Notes: generated by a model from the letters alone, not told the origin. Positions 10,024 to 19,321 are shown, numbered from the stretch's first letter. The stretch is DNA of 64,000 bases from Rubrivivax sp. (GCA_027485165.1 JAIXRN010000014.1:46953-110952), one strand, 5' to 3'. Numbers and translations are program-made.

Positions 10024-11484
10024 TTGAAGCATTACGCCCCTGTCTTTGCGGTGCTCGGCGGCGTGCTCATGCTGTTCGCGCTGACCATGGCCGTGCCGCT
10101 GGGCTTTGCCTGGGTGGGGCGCGACCCGGCGCATGGCGCCTATGTCTGGGCGATGACGATCACCGCGCTGAGCGGCGCGCTGCTGTTCTTCAGCCTGCGC
10201 CGCGTGGGCCGGCGCGAACTGCAGCCGCGCGACGGCTTCCTGCTGGTGTCGCTGGTGTGGTCGGTGCTGCCGGCGTTCGGCAGCCTGCCGCTGCTGTTGC
10301 ACCTGCCGGGGCTGAGCTTCACCGACGCCTACTTCGAAGCCATGTCCGGCCTCACCACCACGGGTGCCACGGTGCTGACGGGCCTGGACACCATGCCGGT
10401 GTCGATCAACGTCTGGCGCTGCTTCATGGTGCTGATCGGCGGCATGGGCATCCTGGTGTTGGCGGTGGCCATCCTGCCGCTGCTGGGCGTGGGCGGCAGC
10501 CAGATCTTCAAGGCGGAAACACCCGGCCCGATGAAGGACACCAAGCTCACCCCGCGCATCGCCGAAACGGCGCGTGGCCTGTGGGCGGTGTACTTCGGCA
10601 TCGCGCTGCTGTGTTTCTTAGCCTACCGTGCCGCCGGCATGGGCTGGGCCGACGCCTTCATGCACATGTGCTCGACCATGGGGCTGGGCGGCTTCGCAGC
10701 CTACGACGCCAGCTTCGGCTACTTCAATTCGCCGCTGATCGAAGCGGTGGCGATCTTCTTCATGCTGGTCTCCGGCGTGAACTTCGCGCTGTACTTCGTG
10801 GCGCTGCGGCGGCGTTCATTGCGCGGCCTGTGGCACGACCTGGAAGCGCGCAGCTTCCTGCTGCTGATGGCGGTGTCGGTGTTCGGGATCGCCCTGTTCC
10901 TGCAATTCCACGGCGTGTACCCCACGTTCCTGCAATCGCTGCGGCATTCGGCCTTCAACGTCGTGTCGATCGCCACCACCACCGGCCTGGCTTCGGTGGA
11001 CTACGCGCAGTGGCCGATCTTCGCGCCGGTGCTGATGCTGTTCCTGTGCTGCTTTGCCACCAGCGCCGGCAGCACGGGCGGCGGCATCAAGATGGTCCGC
11101 GCGCTGCTGCTGCTGAAGCAGGCGCGCAGCGAACTGACGCGCATCGTTCACCCGCGCGCCGTGACGCCGGTGACGCTGGGCGGCGCCGTCGTCGACGCGC
11201 GCGTGCTGCAGTCGCTGCTGGCCTTCATGCTGGTCTATGGCGCCGTCATCACCGGGGCCACCCTGATGCTGCTGGCCAGCGGGCTGGACGTGCTGACGGC
11301 CTTCACCGCCGTCATCGCCTGCATCAACAACACCGGCCCGGGCCTGGGCCAGGTGGGCCCGGCGAACAACTTCCAGGGCCTGAGCGATTTCCAGACCTGG
11401 GTCTGCAGCGTGACCATGCTGCTGGGCCGGCTGGAGCTGTTTGCGGTGCTGGTGCTGTTCACGGCGCGCTTCTGGAAAAAGTGA
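10024..11484 (+). CDS. trkH: Trk potassium-uptake channel subunit TrkH
   Basis: A 486-residue integral membrane potassium-translocating subunit. Four selectivity-filter-like loops are visible: SGLTTTGATVL, CSTMGLGGFAAYD, SIATTTGLASVDY and CINNTGPGLGQVG. The start is TTG 10024, since the nearby GTG at 10013 is out of frame and no ATG precedes the first membrane helix. It partners TrkA immediately upstream. A hairpin with a short T tract follows the stop and probably ends the DUF2868-DUF3482-trkA-trkH transcript. Confidence 0.95.
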   Translation: MKHYAPVFAVLGGVLMLFALTMAVPLGFAWVGRDPAHGAYVWAMTITALSGALLFFSLRRVGRRELQPRDGFLLVSLVWSVLPAFGSLPLLLHLPGLSFTDAYFEAMSGLTTTGATVLTGLDTMPVSINVWRCFMVLIGGMGILVLAVAILPLLGVGGSQIFKAETPGPMKDTKLTPRIAETARGLWAVYFGIALLCFLAYRAAGMGWADAFMHMCSTMGLGGFAAYDASFGYFNSPLIEAVAIFFMLVSGVNFALYFVALRRRSLRGLWHDLEARSFLLLMAVSVFGIALFLQFHGVYPTFLQSLRHSAFNVVSIATTTGLASVDYAQWPIFAPVLMLFLCCFATSAGSTGGGIKMVRALLLLKQARSELTRIVHPRAVTPVTLGGAVVDARVLQSLLAFMLVYGAVITGATLMLLASGLDVLTAFTAVIACINNTGPGLGQVGPANNFQGLSDFQTWVCSVTMLLGRLELFAVLVLFTARFWKK

Positions 11485-11489
11485 CCAGG

Positions 11490-11520
11490 ACCCACGGGTC
11501 TGCGCCGGGCTGTGGGTTTT
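11490..11520 (+). terminator. Intrinsic terminator after trkH
   Basis: ACCCAC (11490-11495) and GTGGGT (11512-11517) form a 6-bp stem around a GC-rich 16-nt loop, followed by a T run to 11520. It lies 6 nt after the trkH stop and just before the end of the leftward permease gene, so it may serve both strands. Confidence 0.6.
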
Positions 11521-11524
11521 CAGA

Positions 11525-12160
11525 TCAGGTCTTGGGCGGCAGCAGGTAGATGCGGTCCGCGTAGGTGGCCAGCCAATGCGGGCGGAAGGCCACGAACATC
11601 GCCACCAGCATGCCGGTGATGAAGGCGTCGCCCGATGCGGTGAGCACCCGCGCCAGCAGCAGGTCGCCCTGGTGCAGGCTGGTCGGGCCTTCGTGCAGCA
11701 GCATCTGGCCGACCGCCGCCACCGCGCCCGCAGCCCCGGTGGCGAAGAAGCCACGGCCCAGGATGTAGACAAACAGGTGGTGGGGCAGCCAGCGGCGCAG
11801 CGCGGCACCGAAGGCCAGCGCCAGTGTCGCCGGCACGATGCCCAGCCACACGCCGCGCTGCAGCGCCAGTTCTGGCGGCAGCCCGGCCAGCCAGCCGGTG
11901 GCCGCCGCCGCCGGGAACACCGCTAGCACCGCCAGTGGCCAGCCGGCCATCAGCGTCAGCAGGCTCGCGCCGCTGATCGGCTGCGCCAGGCTTTGCCCCG
12001 CCACACCGTCCACACCCCACAGCGCCGGCAGCGCCGCACACCAGGCCAGCCAGGGCCAGGGGGGGCCGCCGGCGGGCAGCGCGCGCCAGGGTTGCAGCGC
12101 CAGCGCGGGCAGCAGGGCCGCCAGCGCGATGCAGATGTCGATCCAGGAAGCAAAGGGCAT
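11525..12160 (-). CDS. Energy-coupling-factor (CbiM-like) permease
   Basis: A 211-residue polytopic membrane protein. The block SGASLLTLMAG, the later LPHHLFVYILGRGFF, and the C-terminal GDAFITGMLVAMFVAFRPHW ending in YLLP match the CbiM-like substrate-binding permease family of ECF transporters (cobalt, nickel or vitamin uptake). No ATPase or T-component gene is adjacent, so the substrate is unknown; solitary members are common in Burkholderiales. It is transcribed leftward, convergent with trkH and divergent from the isomerase gene at 12233. Confidence 0.7.
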   Translation of the reverse strand: MPFASWIDICIALAALLPALALQPWRALPAGGPPWPWLAWCAALPALWGVDGVAGQSLAQPISGASLLTLMAGWPLAVLAVFPAAAATGWLAGLPPELALQRGVWLGIVPATLALAFGAALRRWLPHHLFVYILGRGFFATGAAGAVAAVGQMLLHEGPTSLHQGDLLLARVLTASGDAFITGMLVAMFVAFRPHWLATYADRIYLLPPKT

Positions 12161-12232
12161 TCATGCATGCTAGGCCCGGGCTGGCGCGGCTATGCTGACC
12201 TGCCGCAATGCCCCGCACGAAGCGCCACCGCC

Positions 12233-12850
12233 ATGTCCCCGACCACTCTGCCGACCATCGACTTCTGGTTCGACTTCTCGTCGCCGTATTCGTACATCGC
12301 CAATGAATGGATCGACGCCGTCGCCGCCCGCCATGGCCGCACCGTGCGCCGCCACGCCATCCTGCTGGGTGCTACCTTCCAGGCGGCGGAACTGAAGCCG
12401 CCAGTAGCCTTTCCGCTGAAGGGCGTCTATTCGCTGCGCGACTTCGCGCGCTCGGCGCGCTTCGAAGGCTTGCCCTACCTGCCGCCGCCCGTCTTCCCCA
12501 TTCCCACGCAGAACGCCGCACGCGTGTTCTGGTGGCTGCAGGCCAGCCAGGGCGACAAGGCTGCCGCCGCCTGGGCCACAGCCGGGCTGCGCGCCGTCTT
12601 CACGCAGGGCCTGGCGCTGCACCAGCCCGAAGGCCTGGCGGAACTGGCGGCTTCGCAGGGCCTTGACGCCGAGCGGGTGCAAGCCGTCTGTGGCGACGCC
12701 CAGTGGAAAGCCCGCCTGAAGGAAGCCAATGACGAAGCCATTGCCGGCGGCGTGTTCGGCGCCCCGTTCTTCAAGGTCGACGGCGAGCCGTTCTGGGGCA
12801 ATGACCGCCGCGCGCAGATCGAGCGCTGGCTGGCCAGCGGCCCGTTCTGA
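12233..12850 (+). CDS. 2-hydroxychromene-2-carboxylate isomerase family (DsbA-fold) protein
   Basis: A 205-residue thioredoxin/DsbA-fold protein of the HCCA-isomerase/kappa-GST group. The N-terminal FWFDFSSPYSYIANE is the glutathione-site motif of the family, with Ser in place of a redox cysteine pair. The C-terminal GVFGAPFFKVDGEPFWGNDR is the conserved cis-Pro and substrate region. ATG 12233 is chosen because homology begins directly after it. A second family member lies at 21026. No aromatic-degradation genes are adjacent, so the true substrate is unclear. Confidence 0.87.
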   Translation: MSPTTLPTIDFWFDFSSPYSYIANEWIDAVAARHGRTVRRHAILLGATFQAAELKPPVAFPLKGVYSLRDFARSARFEGLPYLPPPVFPIPTQNAARVFWWLQASQGDKAAAAWATAGLRAVFTQGLALHQPEGLAELAASQGLDAERVQAVCGDAQWKARLKEANDEAIAGGVFGAPFFKVDGEPFWGNDRRAQIERWLASGPF

Positions 12851-12864
12851 AGCCGCGGTTCACG

Positions 12865-13434
12865 ATGGAAGCCTTGAAGCTGCTGCGCATCCAGGCGCAT
12901 GCCCATGCGCTGGCCAACACCCGGCTGCATGCTGCGATGGCAGCCTTGGCACCAGCCGAATTCGACGCACCGCGCACGGGTTTCTTCCCTTCGCTGCAGG
13001 CCACCCTGAACCATGTGCTCGAGGTCGACGGCTACTACATCGGCGTGCTGCACCGCGATGCCGACATCGACAGTGGTTGGTGGGACCGTTTCGTGCCCGC
13101 CACCACGCTGGCCGAACTGGCCGCGCGCCAGCGCGCGAGCGACCTGCGTCTGCTGGCCTGGTTCGAAGGCGCGGGCCCTGACGCAGCCCGCCAGCCGGTC
13201 TTCATGCCACGCGGCGGCGGGCGGGTGCAGCAGGACCTGGCAGCGCACCTGTTGCAGCACCTGTTCATGCACCAGACCCACCACCGCGGGCAGGCCCACG
13301 CGATGCTGTCGGGCACGTCCGTGGCGCCGCCGCAGCTCGACGAATTCCTGATGCCCAGTGAAGCCCACCTGCGCACCACCGAGATGGCTGCGCTGGGCTG
13401 GCACGAGCCCGATGTCTACCCCCCGTCGATCTAA
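12865..13434 (+). CDS. DinB/YfiT-family metal-binding protein
   Basis: A 189-residue four-helix-bundle protein of the DinB superfamily. The metal-binding histidines are visible as H50 (LNHVLEVDGYY) and H136/H140 (FMHQTHHRGQ). Members are thiol-dependent or other metal-dependent transferases and hydrolases; the reaction here is not known. It begins 14 nt after the isomerase gene, and its stop lies 30 nt before liuB, so it may belong to either transcript. Confidence 0.85.
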   Translation: MEALKLLRIQAHAHALANTRLHAAMAALAPAEFDAPRTGFFPSLQATLNHVLEVDGYYIGVLHRDADIDSGWWDRFVPATTLAELAARQRASDLRLLAWFEGAGPDAARQPVFMPRGGGRVQQDLAAHLLQHLFMHQTHHRGQAHAMLSGTSVAPPQLDEFLMPSEAHLRTTEMAALGWHEPDVYPPSI

Positions 13435-13464
13435 ACTCGGTGCCCCTGCCAGGAGTGTTGCCCG

Positions 13465-15075
13465 ATGCCCGTGCTTGCGACCCAGATCGACCCGCGGTCA
13501 GACGCCTTCAAGCTCAACGCGGCCGCGATGCAGGGCTTGGTCGACGACCTGCAAGCCCGGCTGGCCCAGGTGGCGCAAGGCGGCGGCGACGTGGCGCGCG
13601 CACGCCATGTGGCACGCGGCAAGCTGCTGCCGCGCGACCGCGTGGACAAGCTGCTGGACCCCGACACGCCTTTCCTGGAAATCGCCCCGCTGGCCGGGCT
13701 GGGCCTGTACGACAACGCCGCCCCTGGCGGTGGCGTGATCGCCGGTATCGGCCGCGTCAGCGGTGTGGAATGCGTCATCGTCTGCAACGACGCCACGGTG
13801 AAGGGCGGCACCTACTACCCCATCACGGTGAAGAAGCACCTGCGCGCGCAGGAAGTGGCGCAGCAGAACCGCTTGCCCTGCATCTATCTGGTCGACAGCG
13901 GCGGCGCCAACCTGCCCAACCAGGACGAAGTCTTCCCCGACCGCGACCACTTCGGCCGCATCTTCTACAACCAGGCGCAGATGTCGTCGCTCGGCATCCC
14001 GCAGGTGGCGGTGGTGATGGGCAGCTGCACCGCCGGCGGCGCGTATGTGCCGGCGATGAGCGACGAGACCATCATCGTGAAGAACCAGGGCACGATCTTC
14101 CTGGCCGGCCCGCCGCTGGTGAAGGCGGCCACGGGCGAAGTGGTGAGCGCCGAAGACCTGGGCGGCGGCGACGTGCACACGCGCCTGTCGGGCGTGGCCG
14201 ACCACTTGGCCGAAAACGACATGCACGCGCTGGCCATCGCCCGGGCCACGGTGGCGAACCTGAACTGGAAGAAGCCGCAGCCGCTGCTGCTGCAGCCACC
14301 GCGGCCGCCGCTGTTTGACGCCAGCGAACTGCATGGCGTGATCCCGACCGACGCACGCAAACCTTTCGATGTGCGCGAGATCATCGCCCGCATCGTGGAC
14401 GCGTCGGAGTTCGACGAATTCAAGGCCCGCTTCGGCGCCACGCTGGTGACCGGCTTTGCGCACATCGACGGCATCCCCGTGGGCATCGTCGCCAACAACG
14501 GCGTGCTGTTCGGCGAAAGCGCGCAGAAGGGCGCGCACTTCATCGAACTGTGCTGCCAGCGCCGGGTGCCCCTGGTCTTCCTGCAGAACATTACCGGCTT
14601 CATGGTCGGCAAGAAGTACGAAGCTGAAGGCATCGCCAAGCACGGCGCGAAGATGGTCACCGCCGTGGCCACGGCCACGGTGCCCAAGTTCACCGTCATC
14701 ATCGGCGGCAGCTTCGGCGCCGGCAACTACGGCATGTGCGGCCGCGCCTACAGCCCGCGCCTGCTGTGGATGTGGCCGAACGCGCGCATCGGCGTGATGG
14801 GCGGCGAACAGGCCGCCAGCGTGCTGGCCACGGTGAAGCGCGACGGCATCGAAGCCAAGGGCGGGCAGTGGGGCGCTGACGAGGAAGCGGCCTTCAAGCA
14901 GCCCATCCTGGACCAGTTCAACACCCAGGCGCACCCGTACTACGCCAGCGCCCGGCTGTGGGACGACGGCATCATCGACCCGGCGGATACCCGCCGCGTG
15001 CTGGCCCTGGCCATCAGCGCCAGCCTGAACGCGCCGATTCCCGAGTCGCCCCGCTTCGGCGTTTTTCGCATGTAG
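13465..15075 (+). CDS. liuB: Methylcrotonyl-CoA carboxylase, carboxyltransferase (beta) subunit
   Basis: A 536-residue carboxyltransferase subunit that moves the carboxyl group from biotin to 3-methylcrotonyl-CoA in leucine/isovalerate degradation. The acyl-CoA and carboxybiotin domains are both present, with signatures [36 protein letters not shown] and [19 protein letters not shown]. The biotin subunit (liuD), hydratase (liuC) and lyase (liuE) downstream give the substrate. An AGGAG site lies near 13451. A toxin-antitoxin pair separates it from liuC. Geranyl-CoA carboxylase is a close relative, but the cluster favours the leucine route. Confidence 0.92.
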   Translation: MPVLATQIDPRSDAFKLNAAAMQGLVDDLQARLAQVAQGGGDVARARHVARGKLLPRDRVDKLLDPDTPFLEIAPLAGLGLYDNAAPGGGVIAGIGRVSGVECVIVCNDATVKGGTYYPITVKKHLRAQEVAQQNRLPCIYLVDSGGANLPNQDEVFPDRDHFGRIFYNQAQMSSLGIPQVAVVMGSCTAGGAYVPAMSDETIIVKNQGTIFLAGPPLVKAATGEVVSAEDLGGGDVHTRLSGVADHLAENDMHALAIARATVANLNWKKPQPLLLQPPRPPLFDASELHGVIPTDARKPFDVREIIARIVDASEFDEFKARFGATLVTGFAHIDGIPVGIVANNGVLFGESAQKGAHFIELCCQRRVPLVFLQNITGFMVGKKYEAEGIAKHGAKMVTAVATATVPKFTVIIGGSFGAGNYGMCGRAYSPRLLWMWPNARIGVMGGEQAASVLATVKRDGIEAKGGQWGADEEAAFKQPILDQFNTQAHPYYASARLWDDGIIDPADTRRVLALAISASLNAPIPESPRFGVFRM

Positions 15076-15080
15076 TGTAC

Positions 15081-15112
15081 GATGTGTGCAGATTCAGAAA
15101 AATATACACATC
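15081..15112. promoter_or_regulatory. Inverted repeat directly before vapB: likely autoregulatory operator
   Basis: GATGTGT (15081-15087) and its exact reverse complement ACACATC (15106-15112) are separated by 18 nt, and the right arm touches the ATG of the antitoxin gene. A nested pair, GTGTA (15075-15079) and TACAC (15105-15109), is also present. The stretch is AT-rich compared with its surroundings. Toxin-antitoxin complexes normally bind such palindromes to repress their own operon. Confidence 0.5.
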
Positions 15113-15418
15113 ATGCGCACCAACATCGATATCGATGACGAGTTGATGGCCCAGGCCATGGCGGCGGGCCCGTTCACGACGAAGAAGGACGCCGTGGAAG
15201 CCGGCTTGCGCTTGCTCGCGCGGCAGGCCGCGTATCGCGAGATCCTGAAATGGCGTGGCAAGCTGAAGTGGGAAGGCGACGACAGCATCGACTGGACCGC
15301 GCCGTCGCCCGACGCTGCACCTGCAGCACCTGCAGCGGCTGCAGCACCTGTGGTGCAGGCGCCGGCAGCGCCGCCGTCCGCAGCGTCGCCTGCCGCGCAG
15401 CGCCGCGCTCGTCGCTGA
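15113..15418 (+). CDS. VapB-type antitoxin with Ala/Pro-rich tail
   Basis: A 101-residue type II antitoxin. The opening MRTNIDIDDELMAQAMAA and TKKDAVEAGLRLL are typical of the VapB ribbon-helix-helix DNA-binding domain. The region DSIDWTAP is where the antitoxin usually contacts the toxin. Beyond it comes a tail of about 35 residues, almost only Ala, Pro, Val and Arg, encoded by imperfect CTGCAGCACC-type repeats, which ordinary 65-85-residue VapB proteins lack. ATG 15113 is preferred over an in-frame GTG at 15086, because the latter would lie inside the palindrome. The toxin gene follows 17 nt downstream. Confidence 0.82.
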   Translation: MRTNIDIDDELMAQAMAAGPFTTKKDAVEAGLRLLARQAAYREILKWRGKLKWEGDDSIDWTAPSPDAAPAAPAAAAAPVVQAPAAPPSAASPAAQRRARR

Positions 15419-15435
15419 CCGCGGGGTGGCATACC

Positions 15436-15837
15436 TTGCTGGTCGTTGATTCGAGTGTCTGGATCGATTTCTTCAACAACGCCGACCATCCGGCCGTCGA
15501 GCAGTTGTCCTTCATGCTCGAACGCGGCGAAGTACGCTTGGTCGTGCCCGATCTGGTGCTCTATGAAGTGCTGCGCGGTTTCCGCCACGAAGCGCCTTAC
15601 CGCGCGGCCCGGCGCCTGATGGAAAGCTTGGCCGTGGAAGACACCGGCAGCGCCGGCTTGGCACTGGCCGCGGCCCAGCATTACCGCAGCTTGCGGGCGC
15701 AGGGCATCACCGTGCGCAGCCCCATCGACGTGCTGGTAGCGGCTTTTTGCATCGAGCGCGACTACGCGCTGCTGCACCGCGACCGCGACTTCCAGGCCTT
15801 CGAAGACCTGCGCGGGCTTCGCGGCTGGCAGCACTGA
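15436..15837 (+). CDS. VapC-type PIN-domain ribonuclease toxin
   Basis: A 133-residue PIN-domain protein, probably the endoribonuclease toxin of the pair. The four conserved acidic positions are present: D5 (VVDSSVW), E44 (VLYEVLRGF), D98 (SPIDVLVAAF) and D116/D118 (LHRDRDF). All active-site residues are intact, so the toxin looks functional. The start is TTG 15436, since frames upstream run into the antitoxin gene and no ATG fits. liuC begins 7 nt after its stop, so the pair is inserted with almost no spare sequence in the liu cluster. Confidence 0.86.
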   Translation: MLVVDSSVWIDFFNNADHPAVEQLSFMLERGEVRLVVPDLVLYEVLRGFRHEAPYRAARRLMESLAVEDTGSAGLALAAAQHYRSLRAQGITVRSPIDVLVAAFCIERDYALLHRDRDFQAFEDLRGLRGWQH

Positions 15838-15844
15838 CTTCACC

Positions 15845-16627
15845 ATGACCACCACACTCGACATCCGCCGCCCCGGCCCGCATGTGGCCGAGGTCTGGCT
15901 GAACCGCCCCGATGTGCGCAACGCCTTTAACGACGGCGTCATCCAGGAACTCACCAGCGCCTTCACCACCCTGGGTGCCGACCCCGAGCTGCGCGCCATC
16001 GTGCTGGCCGGCCACGGCAAGGCCTTCTGCGCCGGGGCCGACCTGTCGTGGATGCGCACGATGGCCGGCTACAGCTGGGACGAGAACCAGGCCGACGCCG
16101 CGCGCTTGGCCCAGATGCTGTGGACCGTGTACAGCTGCCCCGTCCCCGTGCTGGGCCGCATCCATGGCGACTGCTATGCCGGCGGCGTGGGCCTGGCCGC
16201 GGTGTGCGACGTGCTGGTGGCCAGCGACGCCGCGCACTTTTGCCTAAGTGAAGCGAAGCTGGGCTTGCTGCCGGGCACGATCGCGCCCTACGTGGTGCGG
16301 GCGCTGGGCGAGCAGGCTTCGCGCCGCTACTTCATCACCGCTGAACGTTTCAGCGCGGCACAGGCGCAGGCACTGGGCTTCGTGCACGAAGTCGCCAGCG
16401 CCGAGACGCTGGACGCGAAGCTGGCTGAAGTCGTGGCCCAGATCGTGGCCAACGGCCCCGCGGCGGTGAAGGCCTGCAAGCGGCTGGTGCAAGACGTGGC
16501 TGGCCGGTCCATCGACGCCGACTTGCGTGCCGACACCGCACGCCGCATCGCCGACATCCGCGCCAGCGATGAAGGCCGCGAAGGCGTGCAGGCCTTCCTG
16601 GGCAAGCTCGATCCCACTTGGCGCTGA
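15845..16627 (+). CDS. liuC: Methylglutaconyl-CoA hydratase (enoyl-CoA hydratase family)
   Basis: A 260-residue crotonase-fold enzyme that hydrates 3-methylglutaconyl-CoA to HMG-CoA. The oxyanion-hole segments are AFCAGADLSWM (about 60-70) and GDCYAGGVGL (108-117), and E136 in LSEAKLGLLPG matches the second catalytic Glu of crotonase. The first catalytic Glu of classical crotonases is absent (GGVGLAAV), which from memory is also the case in bacterial LiuC proteins. Position between liuB and liuD supports the assignment. Confidence 0.88.
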   Translation: MTTTLDIRRPGPHVAEVWLNRPDVRNAFNDGVIQELTSAFTTLGADPELRAIVLAGHGKAFCAGADLSWMRTMAGYSWDENQADAARLAQMLWTVYSCPVPVLGRIHGDCYAGGVGLAAVCDVLVASDAAHFCLSEAKLGLLPGTIAPYVVRALGEQASRRYFITAERFSAAQAQALGFVHEVASAETLDAKLAEVVAQIVANGPAAVKACKRLVQDVAGRSIDADLRADTARRIADIRASDEGREGVQAFLGKLDPTWR

Positions 16628-16646
16628 GCACCGAGCGCGGGCCACG

Positions 16647-17279
16647 ATGAATCTCGACCTCACCCACCTGGCCGCGCTGGCCGCGGCCCTGGGCTGGGCC
16701 AGCGGCATGCGCCTCTATGCCGTGGTGTTCCTGGTCGGCGGTGCCGGCTTCCTGGGCTGGGTGCCGCTGCCCGATGGCCTGAAGCTGCTGCAGCACCCGT
16801 TGGTGCTGGGTGCCGGCTTCCTGATGTTCGCGATGGAATTCGTGGCCGACAAAGTCCCGGGTGTCGACACGCTGTGGGACGCAGTGCACACCTTCATCCG
16901 CATCCCTGCCGGCGCGGCGCTGGCCGCTGGCGTGTTCAGCGGCGACGGCAGCCTGGGCGGGCCCGAAGCGTCGCAGGCCTGGATGCTGATCGCCGCCCTG
17001 GCGGGCGGCACGCTGGCAGCCACATCGCATGCCGCCAAGGCCACCACGCGCGCCGCGGCCAACACCAGCCCCGAGCCTTTTTCGAACGTCGCGCTGTCGC
17101 TGCTGGGTGATGCCGCGGTACCGGTGATGCTGTGGCTGGCCTGGGAACACCCGCTGTGGTTCTTCCCCGCCCTGGCGCTGGCCCTGCTGCTGGCGGTGGT
17201 GCTGATCGTCGTGCTCTTCAAGTTCCTGCGCGGGCTGTTCCGGCGCTTCATTCCTGCTGTGCGGCCGCTGGAGACCTAA
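16647..17279 (+). CDS. DUF4126 membrane protein
   Basis: A 210-residue integral membrane protein of the DUF4126 family, function unknown. The conserved segments are GWASGMRLYAVVFLVG, the acidic EFVADKVPGVDTLWDAVHTF, and TSPEPFSN, with about four to five hydrophobic helices. It sits between liuC and liuD with only 4 nt before liuD, so it must be on the same transcript. No link to leucine degradation is known to me. Confidence 0.83.
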   Translation: MNLDLTHLAALAAALGWASGMRLYAVVFLVGGAGFLGWVPLPDGLKLLQHPLVLGAGFLMFAMEFVADKVPGVDTLWDAVHTFIRIPAGAALAAGVFSGDGSLGGPEASQAWMLIAALAGGTLAATSHAAKATTRAAANTSPEPFSNVALSLLGDAAVPVMLWLAWEHPLWFFPALALALLLAVVLIVVLFKFLRGLFRRFIPAVRPLET

Positions 17280-17283
17280 AGCC

Positions 17284-19290
17284 ATGTTCAACAAGATCCT
17301 GATCGCCAACCGTGGCGAGATCGCCTGCCGCGTGGCAGCCACGGCGCGCCGCCTGGGCGTGCGCACGGTGGCGGTGTATTCCGATGCCGACGCCAGCGCC
17401 CGCCATGTGCAGGCCTGCGACGAAGCCGTGCACGTGGGCGGCAACGCGCCGCGCGACAGCTACCTGCAGTGGCAGCGCATCATCAAAGCGGCCCAGGCCA
17501 CGGGCGCGCAGGCCATCCACCCGGGCTACGGCTTCCTGAGCGAAAACGAAGCCTTCGCTCAGGCCTGCGCCGATGCCGGCCTGGTGTTCATCGGCCCGCC
17601 GGTGGGGGCCATTGCCGCCATGGGCAGCAAGAGCGCGGCCAAGGCGCTGATGGAAAAAGCTGGCGTCCCCCTGGTGCCGGGCTACCACGGCGACAACAAC
17701 GAACCCGCCTTCCTGGCGCAGCAGGCCGCGCGCATCGGCTACCCGGTGCTGATCAAGGCCAGCGCCGGCGGTGGCGGCAAGGGCATGCGCCGCGTCGACC
17801 GGGCAGAAGACTTCGAAGCCGCCCTGGCCAGCTGCCAGCGCGAAGCCCAGGCCAGCTTCGGCAACGCACACGTGCTGGTGGAGCGTTATGTGCTGCGGCC
17901 ACGGCACATCGAGATCCAGGTTTTCGGCGACACCCATGGCCACGTCATCCACCTGGGCGAACGTGACTGCTCGGTGCAGCGCCGCCACCAGAAGGTGCTG
18001 GAAGAGTCGCCCGCGCCGGGCCTGACGGCCGCACGGCGCGCCGAACTGGGCGCCGCGGCCGTGGCCGCTGCGCGCGCCGTGGGCTATGTGGGCGCGGGCA
18101 CGGTCGAGTTCGTCGCCGAAGAATTGAACGATGGCGACATCCGCGCCTACTTCATGGAAATGAACACCCGGCTGCAGGTGGAACACCCGGTGACCGAAGC
18201 TGTCACCGGCCTGGACCTGGTGGAATGGCAGTTGCGCGTGGCCAGCGGGCAGCCGCTGCCGCTGCAGCAGGCCGACCTGCAGATGCGCGGCCACGCCATC
18301 GAAGCGCGCATCTGCGCCGAAAACCCCGACGCCAACTTCCTGCCCGCCACCGGCACGCTGCAGGTGGCGCGCTGGCCGGGGCACGTGGCCTTCACGCGCA
18401 GCGACAGCCTGCCGCGGGTGGACAGTGGCTTCGGCGAGGGCGATGCCGTCAGCCCGCATTACGACTCGATGATCGCCAAGCTGATCGTCTGGGGGGCCGA
18501 CCGCCAGCAGGCGTTGGCGAGGCTGGACGCTGCGCTGCGCGACACCCACCTGATGGGCCTGCACACCAACATCGCTTTCCTGCGGCGCGTGGTGGCGAGT
18601 AACGCCTTTGCCTGCGCCGACCTGGACACCGCGCTGATTGAACGCGAACACAGCGCCCTGTTCGATGCCGCGCCGCTGGCGCCCGAACTGGCTGCCGCGG
18701 GCGTGGCCGCGCAGTTGCTGGCCGCTGAAGCCGCGCTGGAAGATGCCGACCCCTGGTCGCGACGCGACGGCTGGCGCCTGTTCGGCACGGCTGAACGCCC
18801 GCTGCACCTGCAGGTGGGTGGCCAGCCCTTGCCGGCGGCCCTGCTGCGGCAGCATGGCGGCGGCCTGCTGCTGCGTGTGGGGGCGCAGACCTGGCCCTTC
18901 CGTGCCCGCGCTCTGGGTGGTGACCGTTTCGACCTGACGCTGGGCGACGCGCGGCAAACCTTGGCCGCCTACGCACGCGGCGAACAGGTGGCGGTGTTTG
19001 CCGGCCATGGCAGCGCCCTGGTCAGCGTCATCGACCCCCTGGCCCATGCCGGGGATACGGCCGCTCCGGGTGGCCGCCTGGCCGCGCCGATGCCGGGCAA
19101 GGTGGTGTCGTTCCTGGTGACGGCCGGTGCCGTGGTCAAGCGCGGCCAGGCGGTGGCGGTGATGGAAGCCATGAAGATGGAACACACCCTGCACGCCCCG
19201 CGCGACGGCAGGGTGGCCGAACTGCGCTACGCCGTGGGAGACCTGGTGGCCGAAGGCGACGAACTGCTGCGGCTGGCGCCGCAGGACTGA
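17284..19290 (+). CDS. liuD: Methylcrotonyl-CoA carboxylase, biotin carboxylase/biotin carrier (alpha) subunit
   Basis: A 668-residue protein that carboxylates its own biotin with ATP and bicarbonate and serves the LiuB carboxyltransferase. The biotin carboxylase N-domain opens with MFNKILIANRGEIACRVAA. The ATP-grasp glycine loop ASAGGGGKGMRRV and MEMNTRLQVEHPVTE follow. The C-terminal biotin carrier domain carries EAMKMEH with the biotinyl lysine K631. The length is typical. GC-rich inverted sequence (19300-19320) lies between its stop and the convergent hypothetical gene and could terminate both. Confidence 0.94.
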   Translation: MFNKILIANRGEIACRVAATARRLGVRTVAVYSDADASARHVQACDEAVHVGGNAPRDSYLQWQRIIKAAQATGAQAIHPGYGFLSENEAFAQACADAGLVFIGPPVGAIAAMGSKSAAKALMEKAGVPLVPGYHGDNNEPAFLAQQAARIGYPVLIKASAGGGGKGMRRVDRAEDFEAALASCQREAQASFGNAHVLVERYVLRPRHIEIQVFGDTHGHVIHLGERDCSVQRRHQKVLEESPAPGLTAARRAELGAAAVAAARAVGYVGAGTVEFVAEELNDGDIRAYFMEMNTRLQVEHPVTEAVTGLDLVEWQLRVASGQPLPLQQADLQMRGHAIEARICAENPDANFLPATGTLQVARWPGHVAFTRSDSLPRVDSGFGEGDAVSPHYDSMIAKLIVWGADRQQALARLDAALRDTHLMGLHTNIAFLRRVVASNAFACADLDTALIEREHSALFDAAPLAPELAAAGVAAQLLAAEAALEDADPWSRRDGWRLFGTAERPLHLQVGGQPLPAALLRQHGGGLLLRVGAQTWPFRARALGGDRFDLTLGDARQTLAAYARGEQVAVFAGHGSALVSVIDPLAHAGDTAAPGGRLAAPMPGKVVSFLVTAGAVVKRGQAVAVMEAMKMEHTLHAPRDGRVAELRYAVGDLVAEGDELLRLAPQD

Positions 19291-19321
19291 ACCTCGCGCC
19301 GGCGCCGGGCGCCCGGGCGCT

